A stretch of DNA of 28,150 nucleotides, taken from Scybalocola_A sp900557175 (lineage in GTDB: Bacteria; Bacillota; Clostridia; Lachnospirales; Lachnospiraceae). Below are positions 1 to 6,304 of the stretch, one piece after another (position 1 is the stretch's first letter; every line of letters starts with the position of its first letter). Location of the stretch: assembly GCA_937890745.1 (NCBI GenBank), contig CALADH010000052.1, forward strand, positions 1-28,150, read 5' to 3'. The translations under genes were made by a program, and so were the position numbers. The notes below the pieces were generated by a model. The model was given only the letters and a program-made list of their open reading frames with translations, made no database searches and was not told where the DNA came from.

Positions 1-716
1 TGAAAGATATTATAAAAGACGGTGTGCAGGAAAAGTTTGCGGATCTTCGTAAGATGGGGATCAAGACGATCATGATCACCGGGGATAACCCGTTGACTGC
101 AGCGGCGATTGCAGCAGAGGCAGGTGTGGATGATTTCCTTGCAGAAGCGACCCCGGAAGGGAAATTACAGATGATCCGGGATTTCCAGAAAAAAGGGCAT
201 CTGGTAGCCATGACTGGTGACGGAACCAATGATGCACCGGCTCTTGCACAGGCAGATGTGGCTGTTGCCATGAATAGTGGAACGCAGGCAGCAAAGGAAG
301 CGGGAAATATGGTGGATCTGGATTCCTCACCAACAAAACTGATTGATATCGTAAGAATCGGAAAACAGCTTTTGATGACCAGGGGAAGCCTGACTACTTT
401 TAGCATTGCAAATGATGTATCGAAATACTTTGCGATTATCCCGGCACTTTTTATGGGGCTGTATCCAGGGCTTGCAAGATTGAATATCATGGGTCTTTAC
501 AGCCCGCAAAGTGCAGTGCTTTCAGCAATCATCTACAATGCTTTGATTATCATTGCCCTGATTCCGCTGGCACTGAAAGGCGTAAAATACAGGGAAGTAT
601 CTGCAGGTAAACTGTTATCCAGAAATCTATTGGTCTACGGATTAGGAGGAATTGTTACACCGTTTATCTTCATTAAACTGATTGATATTCTGTTGGTAAC
701 CTTCCATATCGTATAA
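1..716 (+). CDS. kdpB: Potassium-transporting P-type ATPase subunit B, C-terminal part
   Basis: KdpB is the catalytic subunit of the high-affinity KdpFABC potassium pump in the cytoplasmic membrane; it hydrolyses ATP to drive K+ uptake through KdpA. The frame is open from base 3, so the gene enters from outside the window; about 238 residues remain of a protein usually near 680. Visible are the P-domain hinge motif (MITGDN, then MTGDGTNDAPALAQADVAVAM) typical of P-type ATPases, the KdpB-like stretch NSGTQAAKEAGNMVDLDSSP, and the last membrane helices, including IANDVSKYFAIIPALF and the SPQSAVLSAIIYNALIII segment. The phosphorylation motif DKTGT must lie upstream. It is followed by a small membrane-peptide ORF and kdpC on the same strand, as expected of a kdp operon. 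The family call is secure. Confidence 0.96.
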   Translation, partial: KDIIKDGVQEKFADLRKMGIKTIMITGDNPLTAAAIAAEAGVDDFLAEATPEGKLQMIRDFQKKGHLVAMTGDGTNDAPALAQADVAVAMNSGTQAAKEAGNMVDLDSSPTKLIDIVRIGKQLLMTRGSLTTFSIANDVSKYFAIIPALFMGLYPGLARLNIMGLYSPQSAVLSAIIYNALIIIALIPLALKGVKYREVSAGKLLSRNLLVYGLGGIVTPFIFIKLIDILLVTFHIV

Positions 717-744
717 AGTTTCATTCTGAAGGAGAGTGGGGAAT

Positions 745-852
745 ATGAGAAAAACAATGTTCTTAAAAAGTGTGAAGAATGTTGCTGTGGCTTTGACCAT
801 GGTATTGTTTGCTGCAGCACTTGTTGCATTACGCTTTGCTATATGGATGTAA
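745..852 (+). CDS. Small membrane peptide between kdpB and kdpC (35 aa)
   Basis: A 35-codon ORF starts at ATG 745 behind a good ribosome binding site (GGAGAG at 731-736, with GTGGGGA between it and the start) and ends at TAA 850-852, 23 bases before the kdpC start. The peptide has a basic N-terminus (MRKTMFLKSVKN) followed by one hydrophobic helix (VAVALTMVLFAAALVALRFAIWM), so it should be a single-pass membrane peptide. Position and size recall KdpF, the ~30-residue stabilising subunit of KdpFABC. KdpF is normally encoded before kdpA, however, and I do not see a KdpF-like sequence here. Whether it belongs to the pump is inference from position, spacing and the ribosome binding site. Confidence 0.6.
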   Translation: MRKTMFLKSVKNVAVALTMVLFAAALVALRFAIWM

Positions 853-875
853 AATGAAAGTCGAGGTAAAACAAT

Positions 876-1472
876 ATGAAGAAAAAAGGAACAGTGTTCG
901 GTAAAGCGGCTGGTATGGTACTGGCAATGACACTGATCTGTGGCATTTTATACACCACAGTTGTTACAGGAGCTTCACAGCTTTTCTTTTCCGATAAGGC
1001 GAACGGCAGCATCATAGAAATAGATGGAAAGAAATATGGCTGTGAGATTTTAGCTCAGGAATTTACCGGTGAGGAATATATGTGGGGCAGAATCATGAAT
1101 GTATCTGCCTTTACCGATCAGGATGGCAATACAAAGATGTATTCTGGCCCGTCAAACTTAAGCCCTGAAAGTCAGGAATACAAAGAATTGGTAGAACAGC
1201 GGGTTGAAAAAATCAAAGCGTCAAATCCGGATGCAGACAAAGAACAGATACCGGAGGACCTGGTAACCTGTTCCGGAAGCGGCCTTGATCCGGATATATC
1301 AGTTGCTGCAGCCGAGTATCAGGTGCCAAGACTGGTAAAAGCGAACCAAATGACGGAAGATGAGATACAAGATATGATTGACAAATGTACCAACCATAAA
1401 ATTTTAGGAATTTTCGGAGAGGAAACAGTCAATGTATTGAAAGTGAATCTGATGTTGAAAGGAATCTTATAA
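876..1472 (+). CDS. kdpC: Potassium-transporting ATPase subunit C
   Basis: KdpC is the single-span accessory subunit of KdpFABC; it stabilises the complex and is thought to help ATP binding by KdpB. The 198-residue length is normal. A short basic N-terminus precedes one hydrophobic span (residues ~10-36), followed by an extracytoplasmic domain. The family-typical run VTCSGSGLDPDISVAAAEYQ is present near residue 130, and the C-terminus ends with the usual leucine/valine-rich LxVNLMLKGIL. The start codon follows AGTCGAGGTAAA, a modest ribosome binding site. The gene lies 23 bases after the small ORF and 89 bases before the kdpD fragment. Confidence 0.96.
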   Translation: MKKKGTVFGKAAGMVLAMTLICGILYTTVVTGASQLFFSDKANGSIIEIDGKKYGCEILAQEFTGEEYMWGRIMNVSAFTDQDGNTKMYSGPSNLSPESQEYKELVEQRVEKIKASNPDADKEQIPEDLVTCSGSGLDPDISVAAAEYQVPRLVKANQMTEDEIQDMIDKCTNHKILGIFGEETVNVLKVNLMLKGIL

Positions 1473-1482
1473 TAGACAGGAT

Positions 1483-1511
1483 GGCTCAGAGGTATAAAAA
1501 TACACTGAGCC
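1483..1511 (+). terminator. Hairpin downstream of kdpC (possible weak terminator or attenuator)
   Basis: The arms GGCTCAG (1483-1489) and CTGAGCC (1505-1511) pair perfectly. Inside them GTAT (1492-1495) and ATAC (1500-1503) can pair around an AAAA loop. The following bases (TGATTCTATTTCATTT) are only moderately T-rich, so it could be a leaky terminator, an RNA-processing stem or an attenuator ahead of kdpD. Confidence 0.45.
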
Positions 1512-1526
1512 TGATTCTATTTCATT

Positions 1527-1543
1527 TCAGTCTAAAAGACTGA
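1527..1543 (+). other. Second short hairpin just upstream of the kdpD start
   Basis: TCAGTCT (1527-1533) and AGACTGA (1537-1543) form a 7-bp stem with an AAA loop. It ends only a few bases before the GAGGGAG ribosome binding site of the kdpD fragment (ATG 1562), so it could affect translation start. No regulator is recognised. Confidence 0.35.
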
Positions 1544-1561
1544 GAGAAGAGGGAGATCATT

Positions 1562-1801
1562 ATGGACAAGGAAAGACCGGATCCGGATAAAATCCTGAGA
1601 GATATAGAAAGAGAAGAAGAAAAGAAAAGCAGTGGCAGACTGAAGATATTTTTCGGATATGCTGCGGGAGTAGGGAAAACCTATACCATGCTGAAAGCCG
1701 CTCATAGCTTACAGAAAAATAATATAGATGTGGTGATTGGATATCTGGAACCCCATGTATTTCAAGTGGAAAGGCGGCACAAGCAGGAACAAAGGAAGTA
1801 A
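1562..1801 (+). pseudogene. kdpD: Sensor kinase KdpD, truncated after ~65 codons
   Basis: KdpD is the membrane sensor histidine kinase that controls kdp expression with KdpE. Only the start of the cytoplasmic N-terminal KdpD domain is present: MDKERPDPDKILRDIEREEE, then the Walker A-like motif in FFGYAAGVGKTYTML and DVVIGYLEPH. Intact KdpD proteins are usually 600-900 residues and carry a USP-like domain, four membrane spans, GAF, HisKA and HATPase domains; all of these are missing. After the histidine codon at 1754-1756 the similarity stops and 14 unrelated codons lead to TAA at 1799. From about 1757 another reading frame encodes the inside of an ABC permease, so a deletion, recombination or assembly join lies here. 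No kdpE is seen downstream. The ribosome binding site GAGGGAG is intact, so a short ~79-residue product could still be made. Confidence 0.85.
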
Positions 1802-2955
1802 AAGAAACAATCGGTGCATCTGTCCGTATTCAGTTAGATGAAAATCCTGAAAATTATGGAACACCTGAAGCAAGTGGAAATGGATATTCTTATGTTTATA
1901 AGGGCGACTGGCTCTCAAAAGAAATGATTGATAAGATTGCGGCATTGCCGAAGGTTGTAAATGTAAATGGCAAAGATGAAACAGGCTTTTATGGACTTCC
2001 TGATAGTTTTGAGCCATTTTGGGGAATGATTCAAGATCCGAATCTGTCAACCCCTTATCAGGCTATTCTTAATTCAGCTATGGATGCTAAATTTTTGAAT
2101 GGAACATACAAACTTGAAGAAGGGCGTCATATTCAGGCTGACGATTCCTATACAGCTTTAATTTCAAAAGAACTGGCAGAGAAAAACAAACTTTCTGTTG
2201 GAGATAAAATCACATTTAGAAATGACATTAATTCTTCGGAAACAAGCACTTTTACGATTGTAGGCATTTTTAGTGGTACGGAAGGTATGTCAAAATCAGC
2301 GATAACACCGGATGGCATTCCTGCCAACTGCGGCTATATTGATATGAACAGTATCAATGAACTTTACTATAAGGAAGAAAGTCATGAAGGATACAGTTAT
2401 CTTGATGTTTATGCGAACTCTGTGGAAGATGCGGAGGAACTTTTGACAACAATTAAAAACCTTCCGAGTATGAAAGGCAAGACATTTACTTATCAGGTGA
2501 ATAGTGAAGATTTTGATTTGATTGCCAAGCCGTTATCTTCACTTAATCAGATGATAAATACAGCAGTTACAGTGATTACTGCGGTTGGGGCAATGATCAT
2601 AGTGCTGTTGCTGGTGTTGTGGACAAGAAGCCGCAAAAAGGAAATCGGTATTTTGCTTGCACTTGGTAAAAGTAAGGGAGAAATTATCGGACAATTTTTA
2701 ATAGAAAACTGGCTGATAGGCATTTTTTCAGTGATAGTTTCTGGTGGACTGGCGATTGCTCTTGCAGATACGGTGGGTTCGTTTCTTATAAATAAATCAG
2801 GAGAAAGTGTATCTGATTTGACTGTTCGGATCGCAGCAACGGATATGGCTGCTGTATATAGTATTGGTTTTGTAGTAGTTAGCTTAGCAGTTATGGTTGC
2901 GTCATACACAGTTATTCGATTAAAACCAAGAGATATTCTTACAAAAATGGATTAA
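1757..2955 (+). pseudogene. FtsX/MacB-type ABC permease, 5' end missing
   Basis: An open frame runs from the junction at about 1757 to TAA 2953-2955. It encodes roughly 398 residues of an ABC permease of the MacB/FtsX class, which pairs with a LolD/MacB-type ATPase. Present are part of the large extracytoplasmic domain (from GKAAQAGTKEVKETIG on) and the three C-terminal membrane helices: MINTAVTVITAVGAMIIVLL, FLIENWLIGIFSVIVSGGLA, and AVYSIGFVVVSLAVMVASY followed by IRLKPRDILTKMD. The first membrane helix and N-terminus expected in this family are missing because the frame begins inside kdpD. The first in-frame ATG, at 1924, has no ribosome binding site, so I regard the gene as a 5'-truncated remnant. 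The cognate ATPase follows after 12 bases. Any lost function (peptide, antibiotic or lipoprotein transport) cannot be stated. Confidence 0.8.
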
Positions 2956-2967
2956 GGAGGTTTCAAA

Positions 2968-3597
2968 ATGAGTATTTTATCATTTTCTAATTTGAAATAC
3001 AGTTACAATGACAAACAAGGTGTTTTAAAAGGAATTAGCGGTCAGCTTGAGTTGGGAAAGATCTATGCGATTCTTGGTCCGTCAGGCTGTGGCAAGACAA
3101 CATTGCTTTCTTTACTCGGCGGATTAGATTCCCCTACCAGTGGGCAGATCTTGTTTGATGGACAAGATATTGCAAAGAAGGGACTTTCTTATCATCGTAA
3201 GAATAATATTTCTTTTATCTTTCAAGCGTATAACTTGATTGATTATCTCTCGCCCGCAGAAAATGTGGCTCTTACCAGTAATTTGCCGCCATTGCCGCTT
3301 TTGGAACGACTGGGACTTACGAAAGAAGAAGCAAAGAGAAGCGTATTGAAGTTATCGGGCGGACAACAGCAAAGGGTAGCTATTGCGCGGGCATTAGCAA
3401 GTGAAGCACCCGTTATTTTGGCGGACGAGCCAACAGGAAATTTGGATGAAGATACGGCACAGGATATTATAGATATTTTGAAAGAGAGTGCCCATCAAAT
3501 GAATAAGTGTGTGGTAGTAGTTACGCATTCCAATGAATTGGCGAAACAAGCAGATGAAGTGTTCCGATTAAAACGAGGAATCTTATCAAAAGAATAA
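2968..3597 (+). CDS. ABC transporter ATP-binding protein (MacB/LolD class)
   Basis: This is the nucleotide-binding subunit for an FtsX/MacB-type permease. The 209 residues contain a full motif set: Walker A GPSGCGKTT (~37-45), Q-loop FQAYN (~85-89), signature LSGGQQQR (~129-136), Walker B VILADEPTGNLD (~149-160) and the H-loop histidine in VVTHS (~187). The start ATG follows a strong AAGGAGG at 2953-2959. It is slightly shorter than the usual 220-250. It lies 12 bases after the truncated permease and would have been co-transcribed with it. With that permease broken, the ATPase may be orphaned, unless another permease exists elsewhere. Family call certain; substrate unknown. Confidence 0.93.
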   Translation: MSILSFSNLKYSYNDKQGVLKGISGQLELGKIYAILGPSGCGKTTLLSLLGGLDSPTSGQILFDGQDIAKKGLSYHRKNNISFIFQAYNLIDYLSPAENVALTSNLPPLPLLERLGLTKEEAKRSVLKLSGGQQQRVAIARALASEAPVILADEPTGNLDEDTAQDIIDILKESAHQMNKCVVVVTHSNELAKQADEVFRLKRGILSKE

Positions 3598-3604
3598 TGA
3601 TTGA

Positions 3605-3634
3605 TTGTTTCATAAGATATTCCTGTGCTATACT
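3605..3634 (+). promoter_or_regulatory. Candidate sigma-A promoter for the LysR gene
   Basis: TTGTTT (3605-3610), an 18-base spacer and TATACT (3629-3634) make a plausible vegetative promoter about 50 bases before the LysR start. The -35 box is a moderate match. No separate terminator for the preceding ABC ATPase is visible. Confidence 0.5.
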
Positions 3635-3683
3635 TGTATTTATCTTGAATAACAGTTTTTGAGCGTAAAAGGGGTGCATAAAA

Positions 3684-4562
3684 ATGGATATCAGAATATT
3701 GCGATATTTTTTGACTGTTGCGAAAGAACAGAACTTTACAAAGGCGGCAGAGCAATTGAATATTACACAGCCAACACTTTCAAGGCAGCTTTCTGCATTG
3801 GAGGATGAGATTGGAAAAGCTCTTTTTATAAGAGGGAATCGAAGTGTCACACTTACAGAGACGGGAGTGTTATTAAAAAGACGAGCTTTGGAGATTCTTG
3901 ATTTAGAAGAAAAAATGATGAATGAACTAATTGAGAAAGAAGAATTGATTGAAGGTACGATCACAATTGGATGCGGTGAGTTTGGGGCGGTAGAAACATT
4001 GGCTGAAATTTGTAAGGTTTACAAGCAAAAATATCCAATGATGCAGATTGCTTTACATACAGCAACTGCAGATTCGGTATATGATATGATGAATCAGGGT
4101 TTGGTGGATATTGGATTGTTTATGGAACCGGTCAATACAGAAGGTTTGGATTATATCAGAATTATGGACAGTGACCCTTGGGTTGTTGGGATGAAACCGG
4201 ATGATCCATTAGCATGCAAAGAGTATATTACAAAAGATGATCTTATGGATAAACCACTCATTCTTCCAAAAAGACGAAATGTGCAGAGCGAACTTGCCAA
4301 TTGGTTTGGAAAGGATTTTAATAAGCTTCATATTGCGTTTATCAGCAATCTTGGAACGAATGCCGGTGTTATGGCAGCTCATGGACTGGGATATCCGGTT
4401 TCAATTGAAGGTGCTACAAAATATTGGAGAGAGGATTTGCTTGTACATAGAAGACTGTATCCTGAAATAGCTGCAAGTACTGTCATTGCATGGAGAAGAA
4501 ATATCCCGTATTCATTGGCAATGAATAAGTTTATAGAAGAAATCAATGCCTTTAAAGCATAG
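3684..4562 (+). CDS. LysR-family transcriptional regulator
   Basis: A DNA-binding regulator that normally responds to a small-molecule co-inducer and often controls adjacent genes. The N-terminus is a classic LysR winged helix-turn-helix: MDIRILRYFLTVAKEQNFTK, then AAEQLNITQPTLSRQLSALE with the recognition helix around residues 18-40, followed by the FIRGNRSVTLTETG wing. Residues ~90-292 form the periplasmic-binding-protein-like effector domain (EGTITIGCGEFGAVETLAEI at its start). Length 292 is typical. The start is supported by AAAAGGGGTGC at 3668-3678. The next genes on the same strand encode a flavodoxin and a CMD/cupin protein, which are likely regulatory targets; no divergent target gene is present. 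Effector unknown. Confidence 0.93.
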   Translation: MDIRILRYFLTVAKEQNFTKAAEQLNITQPTLSRQLSALEDEIGKALFIRGNRSVTLTETGVLLKRRALEILDLEEKMMNELIEKEELIEGTITIGCGEFGAVETLAEICKVYKQKYPMMQIALHTATADSVYDMMNQGLVDIGLFMEPVNTEGLDYIRIMDSDPWVVGMKPDDPLACKEYITKDDLMDKPLILPKRRNVQSELANWFGKDFNKLHIAFISNLGTNAGVMAAHGLGYPVSIEGATKYWREDLLVHRRLYPEIAASTVIAWRRNIPYSLAMNKFIEEINAFKA

Positions 4563-4569
4563 TAAATGA

Positions 4570-4598
4570 TTTAAAATAGGCATTAGACATAATATAAT
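4570..4598 (+). promoter_or_regulatory. Candidate promoter of the flavodoxin operon
   Basis: A perfect -10 box TATAAT (4593-4598) follows a weak -35, TTTAAA (4570-4575), at 17 bases. ATAAT (4589-4593) and ATTAT (4606-4610) form an inverted repeat with a 12-base gap over the -10 region, roughly like a LysR-type site. The weak -35 would suit an activated promoter. If transcription starts near 4605, the hairpin at 4617-4649 lies in the leader. Confidence 0.45.
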
Positions 4599-4616
4599 AC
4601 TGAAGATTATAATAAA

Positions 4617-4657
4617 TGTGTAAAGTATGGATAAGAAATACTTTACACATTTTTGTT
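4617..4657 (+). terminator. Intrinsic terminator or attenuator between LysR gene and flavodoxin
   Basis: TGTGTAAAGTAT (4617-4628) pairs perfectly with ATACTTTACACA (4638-4649) around a 9-base loop, and the stem is followed by TTTTTGTTT. The stem can be lengthened by three A-T pairs. It ends the LysR transcript. Because a TATAAT box precedes it and the flavodoxin ribosome binding site follows within ~15 bases, it could also act as an attenuator for the downstream operon. Confidence 0.8.
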
Positions 4658-4677
4658 TGCAATAAGGAGGATGACCT

Positions 4678-5151
4678 ATGAGAAAAAGATTAGTTGCCTT
4701 TTTTAGTGCCAGTGGAACAACAAAGAAAGTTGCAAAGATGATTGCTTCAGCGGCGGACGCAGATGTGTATGAAATCATGCCAAAACAGCCATATTCAAAG
4801 GAAGATTTAAACTGGATGGATAAAAAATCCAGAACCAGTGTAGAGATGCGTAACAAAAAGTTCAGACCGGAAATATCCGACACAGATGTTTCGGTTGAGC
4901 AGTATGATGAGATCATCTTAGGTTTCCCAATCTGGTGGTATGTAGCACCTACAATTATGAATACATTTTTGGAAAAATATAATTTTTCGGGCAAAAAGAT
5001 TGTGTTGTTTGCAACTTCCGGTGGAAGCGGATTTGGAAATACCGTAAGTGAGCTTAAGCCTTCAGCACCTGATGCAGTGGTAATAGAAGGTAAAGTATTT
5101 CAGAAAGCTACAAAGCAGGAAATTGCAGCGTGGGTAAGAAGTATTTTTTAA
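4678..5151 (+). CDS. Flavodoxin-family protein
   Basis: A small FMN-binding electron-transfer or quinone-reductase-like protein of the cytosol. The FMN phosphate-binding loop is visible near the N-terminus (FFSASGTTKKVAKMIA, residues ~9-24). The YDEIILGFPIWWYVAPTIMNTF segment (~80-100) and VLFATSGGSGFGNT (~115-128) are the other FMN-contacting loops of the Flavodoxin_4-like family. Length 157 is normal. ATG follows AAGGAGG at 4664-4670. The stop codon lies 14 bases before the start of the CMD/cupin gene, so the two form one transcript. The pairing of a LysR regulator, a flavodoxin and a CMD/cupin protein suggests redox or aromatic/electrophile stress metabolism, but the substrate is not evident. 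Confidence 0.9.
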   Translation: MRKRLVAFFSASGTTKKVAKMIASAADADVYEIMPKQPYSKEDLNWMDKKSRTSVEMRNKKFRPEISDTDVSVEQYDEIILGFPIWWYVAPTIMNTFLEKYNFSGKKIVLFATSGGSGFGNTVSELKPSAPDAVVIEGKVFQKATKQEIAAWVRSIF

Positions 5152-5165
5152 GGAAGGTGAATGAG

Positions 5166-5930
5166 ATGAAGAAGATTGTACAGACAGCAGGAAGAAATAC
5201 TCTCAATGATTTTTCTCCGGAATTTGCACATTTTAATGATGATGTTCTTTTCGGTGAGAACTGGAATAATCAGGATATTGACCTTAAAACCAGAAGTATT
5301 ATAACGGTGGTTGCACTAATGTCTTCGGGGATAACAGATTCATCTTTAATCTATCATTTACAGAACGCAAAGGCACATGGTGTGACACAAAAGGAAATTG
5401 CAGCAATTATCACTCATGTTGCATTCTATGCAGGCTGGCCAAAAGGCTGGGCAGTTTTTAATTTGGCAAAGGAGATGTGGCAGCCAGAAGAAGGAGACTT
5501 GCCATATGAAGATCAGGCTATGAGAGCACATGCAAAATCAATGGTTTTTCCAATTGGACAGCCAAACGATGCATTTGCAGAATATTTTGCAGGACAAAGT
5601 TATCTGGCTCCGATATCCACAGATCAGGTTGGAATTTTCAATGTAACTTTTGAGCCGGGCTGCAGAAATAACTGGCATATTCATCATGCAAAAAGCGGTG
5701 GCGGACAGATTTTAGTATGTGTAGCCGGACGTGGATTTTATCAGGAGGAAGGCAAAGAAGCGGTAGAAATGAAACCGGGTGACTGTATAAACATTCCGGC
5801 AGAAGTAAAACACTGGCATGGAGCTGCTCCGGATGAGTGGTTTTCTCATCTGGCAATTGAGGTACCCGGGGTAGACTGTTCCAACGAATGGTGCGAAGCA
5901 GTATCAGAAAAAGAGTATGGCTTCCGGTAG
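5166..5930 (+). CDS. Carboxymuconolactone decarboxylase-like / cupin two-domain protein
   Basis: Two domains are fused. Residues ~10-90 form an AhpD/carboxymuconolactone-decarboxylase-like helical domain (NNQDIDLKTRSIITVVALMS, then HGVTQKEIAAIITHVAFYAG). Residues ~140-240 form a cupin with a probable metal site in WHIHHAKSGGGQ and a second histidine motif in HWHGAAPDEWFSHLAIE. The CxxC redox pair of AhpD peroxidases is not seen in the CMD part, so peroxidase activity is unlikely. I chose ATG 5166 because GGAAGG (5152-5157) lies 8 bases upstream; the frame extends to a GTG at 5130 inside the flavodoxin, which has no better site. Length 254. The frame ends before a promoter/operator region. Reaction unknown. 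Confidence 0.87.
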   Translation: MKKIVQTAGRNTLNDFSPEFAHFNDDVLFGENWNNQDIDLKTRSIITVVALMSSGITDSSLIYHLQNAKAHGVTQKEIAAIITHVAFYAGWPKGWAVFNLAKEMWQPEEGDLPYEDQAMRAHAKSMVFPIGQPNDAFAEYFAGQSYLAPISTDQVGIFNVTFEPGCRNNWHIHHAKSGGGQILVCVAGRGFYQEEGKEAVEMKPGDCINIPAEVKHWHGAAPDEWFSHLAIEVPGVDCSNEWCEAVSEKEYGFR

Positions 5931-5963
5931 ATAATATATATAAAAACAATATAATCACACAAA

Positions 5964-5998
5964 AAGCTCTTGACATTTTTACTTCAAGAGCTTATATT
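5964..5998 (+). promoter_or_regulatory. Promoter of the metal-efflux operon with overlapping inverted repeat
   Basis: TTGACA (5970-5975), 17 bases, then TATATT (5993-5998) is a near-consensus vegetative promoter. A perfect 10-bp inverted repeat, AAGCTCTTGA (5964-5973) and TCAAGAGCTT (5984-5993), spans the -35 box and spacer. With no T-run after it, the repeat is more likely an operator than a terminator, although it could also serve the end of the preceding operon. Confidence 0.7.
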
Positions 5999-6012
5999 AT
6001 AAATATAGATTA

Positions 6013-6030
6013 AACAATTATTTAATCGTT
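6013..6030 (+). promoter_or_regulatory. Candidate ArsR/SmtB operator upstream of the HMA gene
   Basis: AACAATTATTTAATCGTT is an imperfect palindrome (14 of 18 positions symmetric) about 15 bases after the -10 box. It resembles the AT-rich 12-2-12-type sites of SmtB/CadC repressors. A related palindrome lies at the promoter of the ArsR gene (8581-8600). Binding by that repressor is inference. Confidence 0.5.
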
Positions 6031-6070
6031 CAACTAAAATTTAATTTATCCAAGAAAGGAGATTTTTGAA

Positions 6071-6289
6071 ATGAAAAAAACTTATCAGATTGAGGTCGAT
6101 TGTGCCAACTGTGCAAATCTTATGGAGGGTGCCGCCAATAAAACTTCCGGCGTTAAAGCTGCAACTGTCAATTTTATGACACAAAAGATGATTGTTGAAT
6201 TTGAAGATGACGCCGATACAAAAAAAGTAATGAAAGCAGTATTAAAAGCGTGCAGAAAGGTAGAGCCGGACTGCGAAATTGAGTTTTAA
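6071..6289 (+). CDS. Stand-alone heavy-metal-associated (HMA) domain protein
   Basis: A 72-residue ferredoxin-fold HMA domain like CopZ or the N-terminal domain of ZntA/CadA. The metal-binding cysteines are in VDCANCAN (Cys11 and Cys14), preceded by a beta strand (TYQIEV) and followed by the usual VKAATVNFMTQKMIVEFED. Such proteins bind soft metal ions through two thiolates and deliver them to a P1B ATPase. ATG follows AAAGGAG at 6056-6062. The efflux ATPase starts 15 bases after its stop and has no HMA domain of its own, so this protein probably supplies that function in trans. It is under the promoter at 5970-5998. Metal (Zn, Cd or Pb) inferred from the partner ATPase. Confidence 0.9.
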   Translation: MKKTYQIEVDCANCANLMEGAANKTSGVKAATVNFMTQKMIVEFEDDADTKKVMKAVLKACRKVEPDCEIEF

Positions 6290-6304
6290 AATAAGGAGGC
6301 GTCT

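Noticed and set aside
2547..2909. 120-codon minus-strand ORF opposite the ABC permease
   Set aside because: It is antisense to a clear membrane-domain coding region, with no ribosome binding site or recognisable protein pattern.
5130..5165. GTG start of the CMD/cupin gene inside the flavodoxin gene
   Set aside because: No ribosome binding site there; ATG 5166 has GGAAGG at 8 bases.
5964..5993. Terminator of the flavodoxin operon
   Set aside because: The stem is strong, but no T-run follows and it overlaps a near-consensus promoter, so operator is the better reading; a dual role is not excluded.
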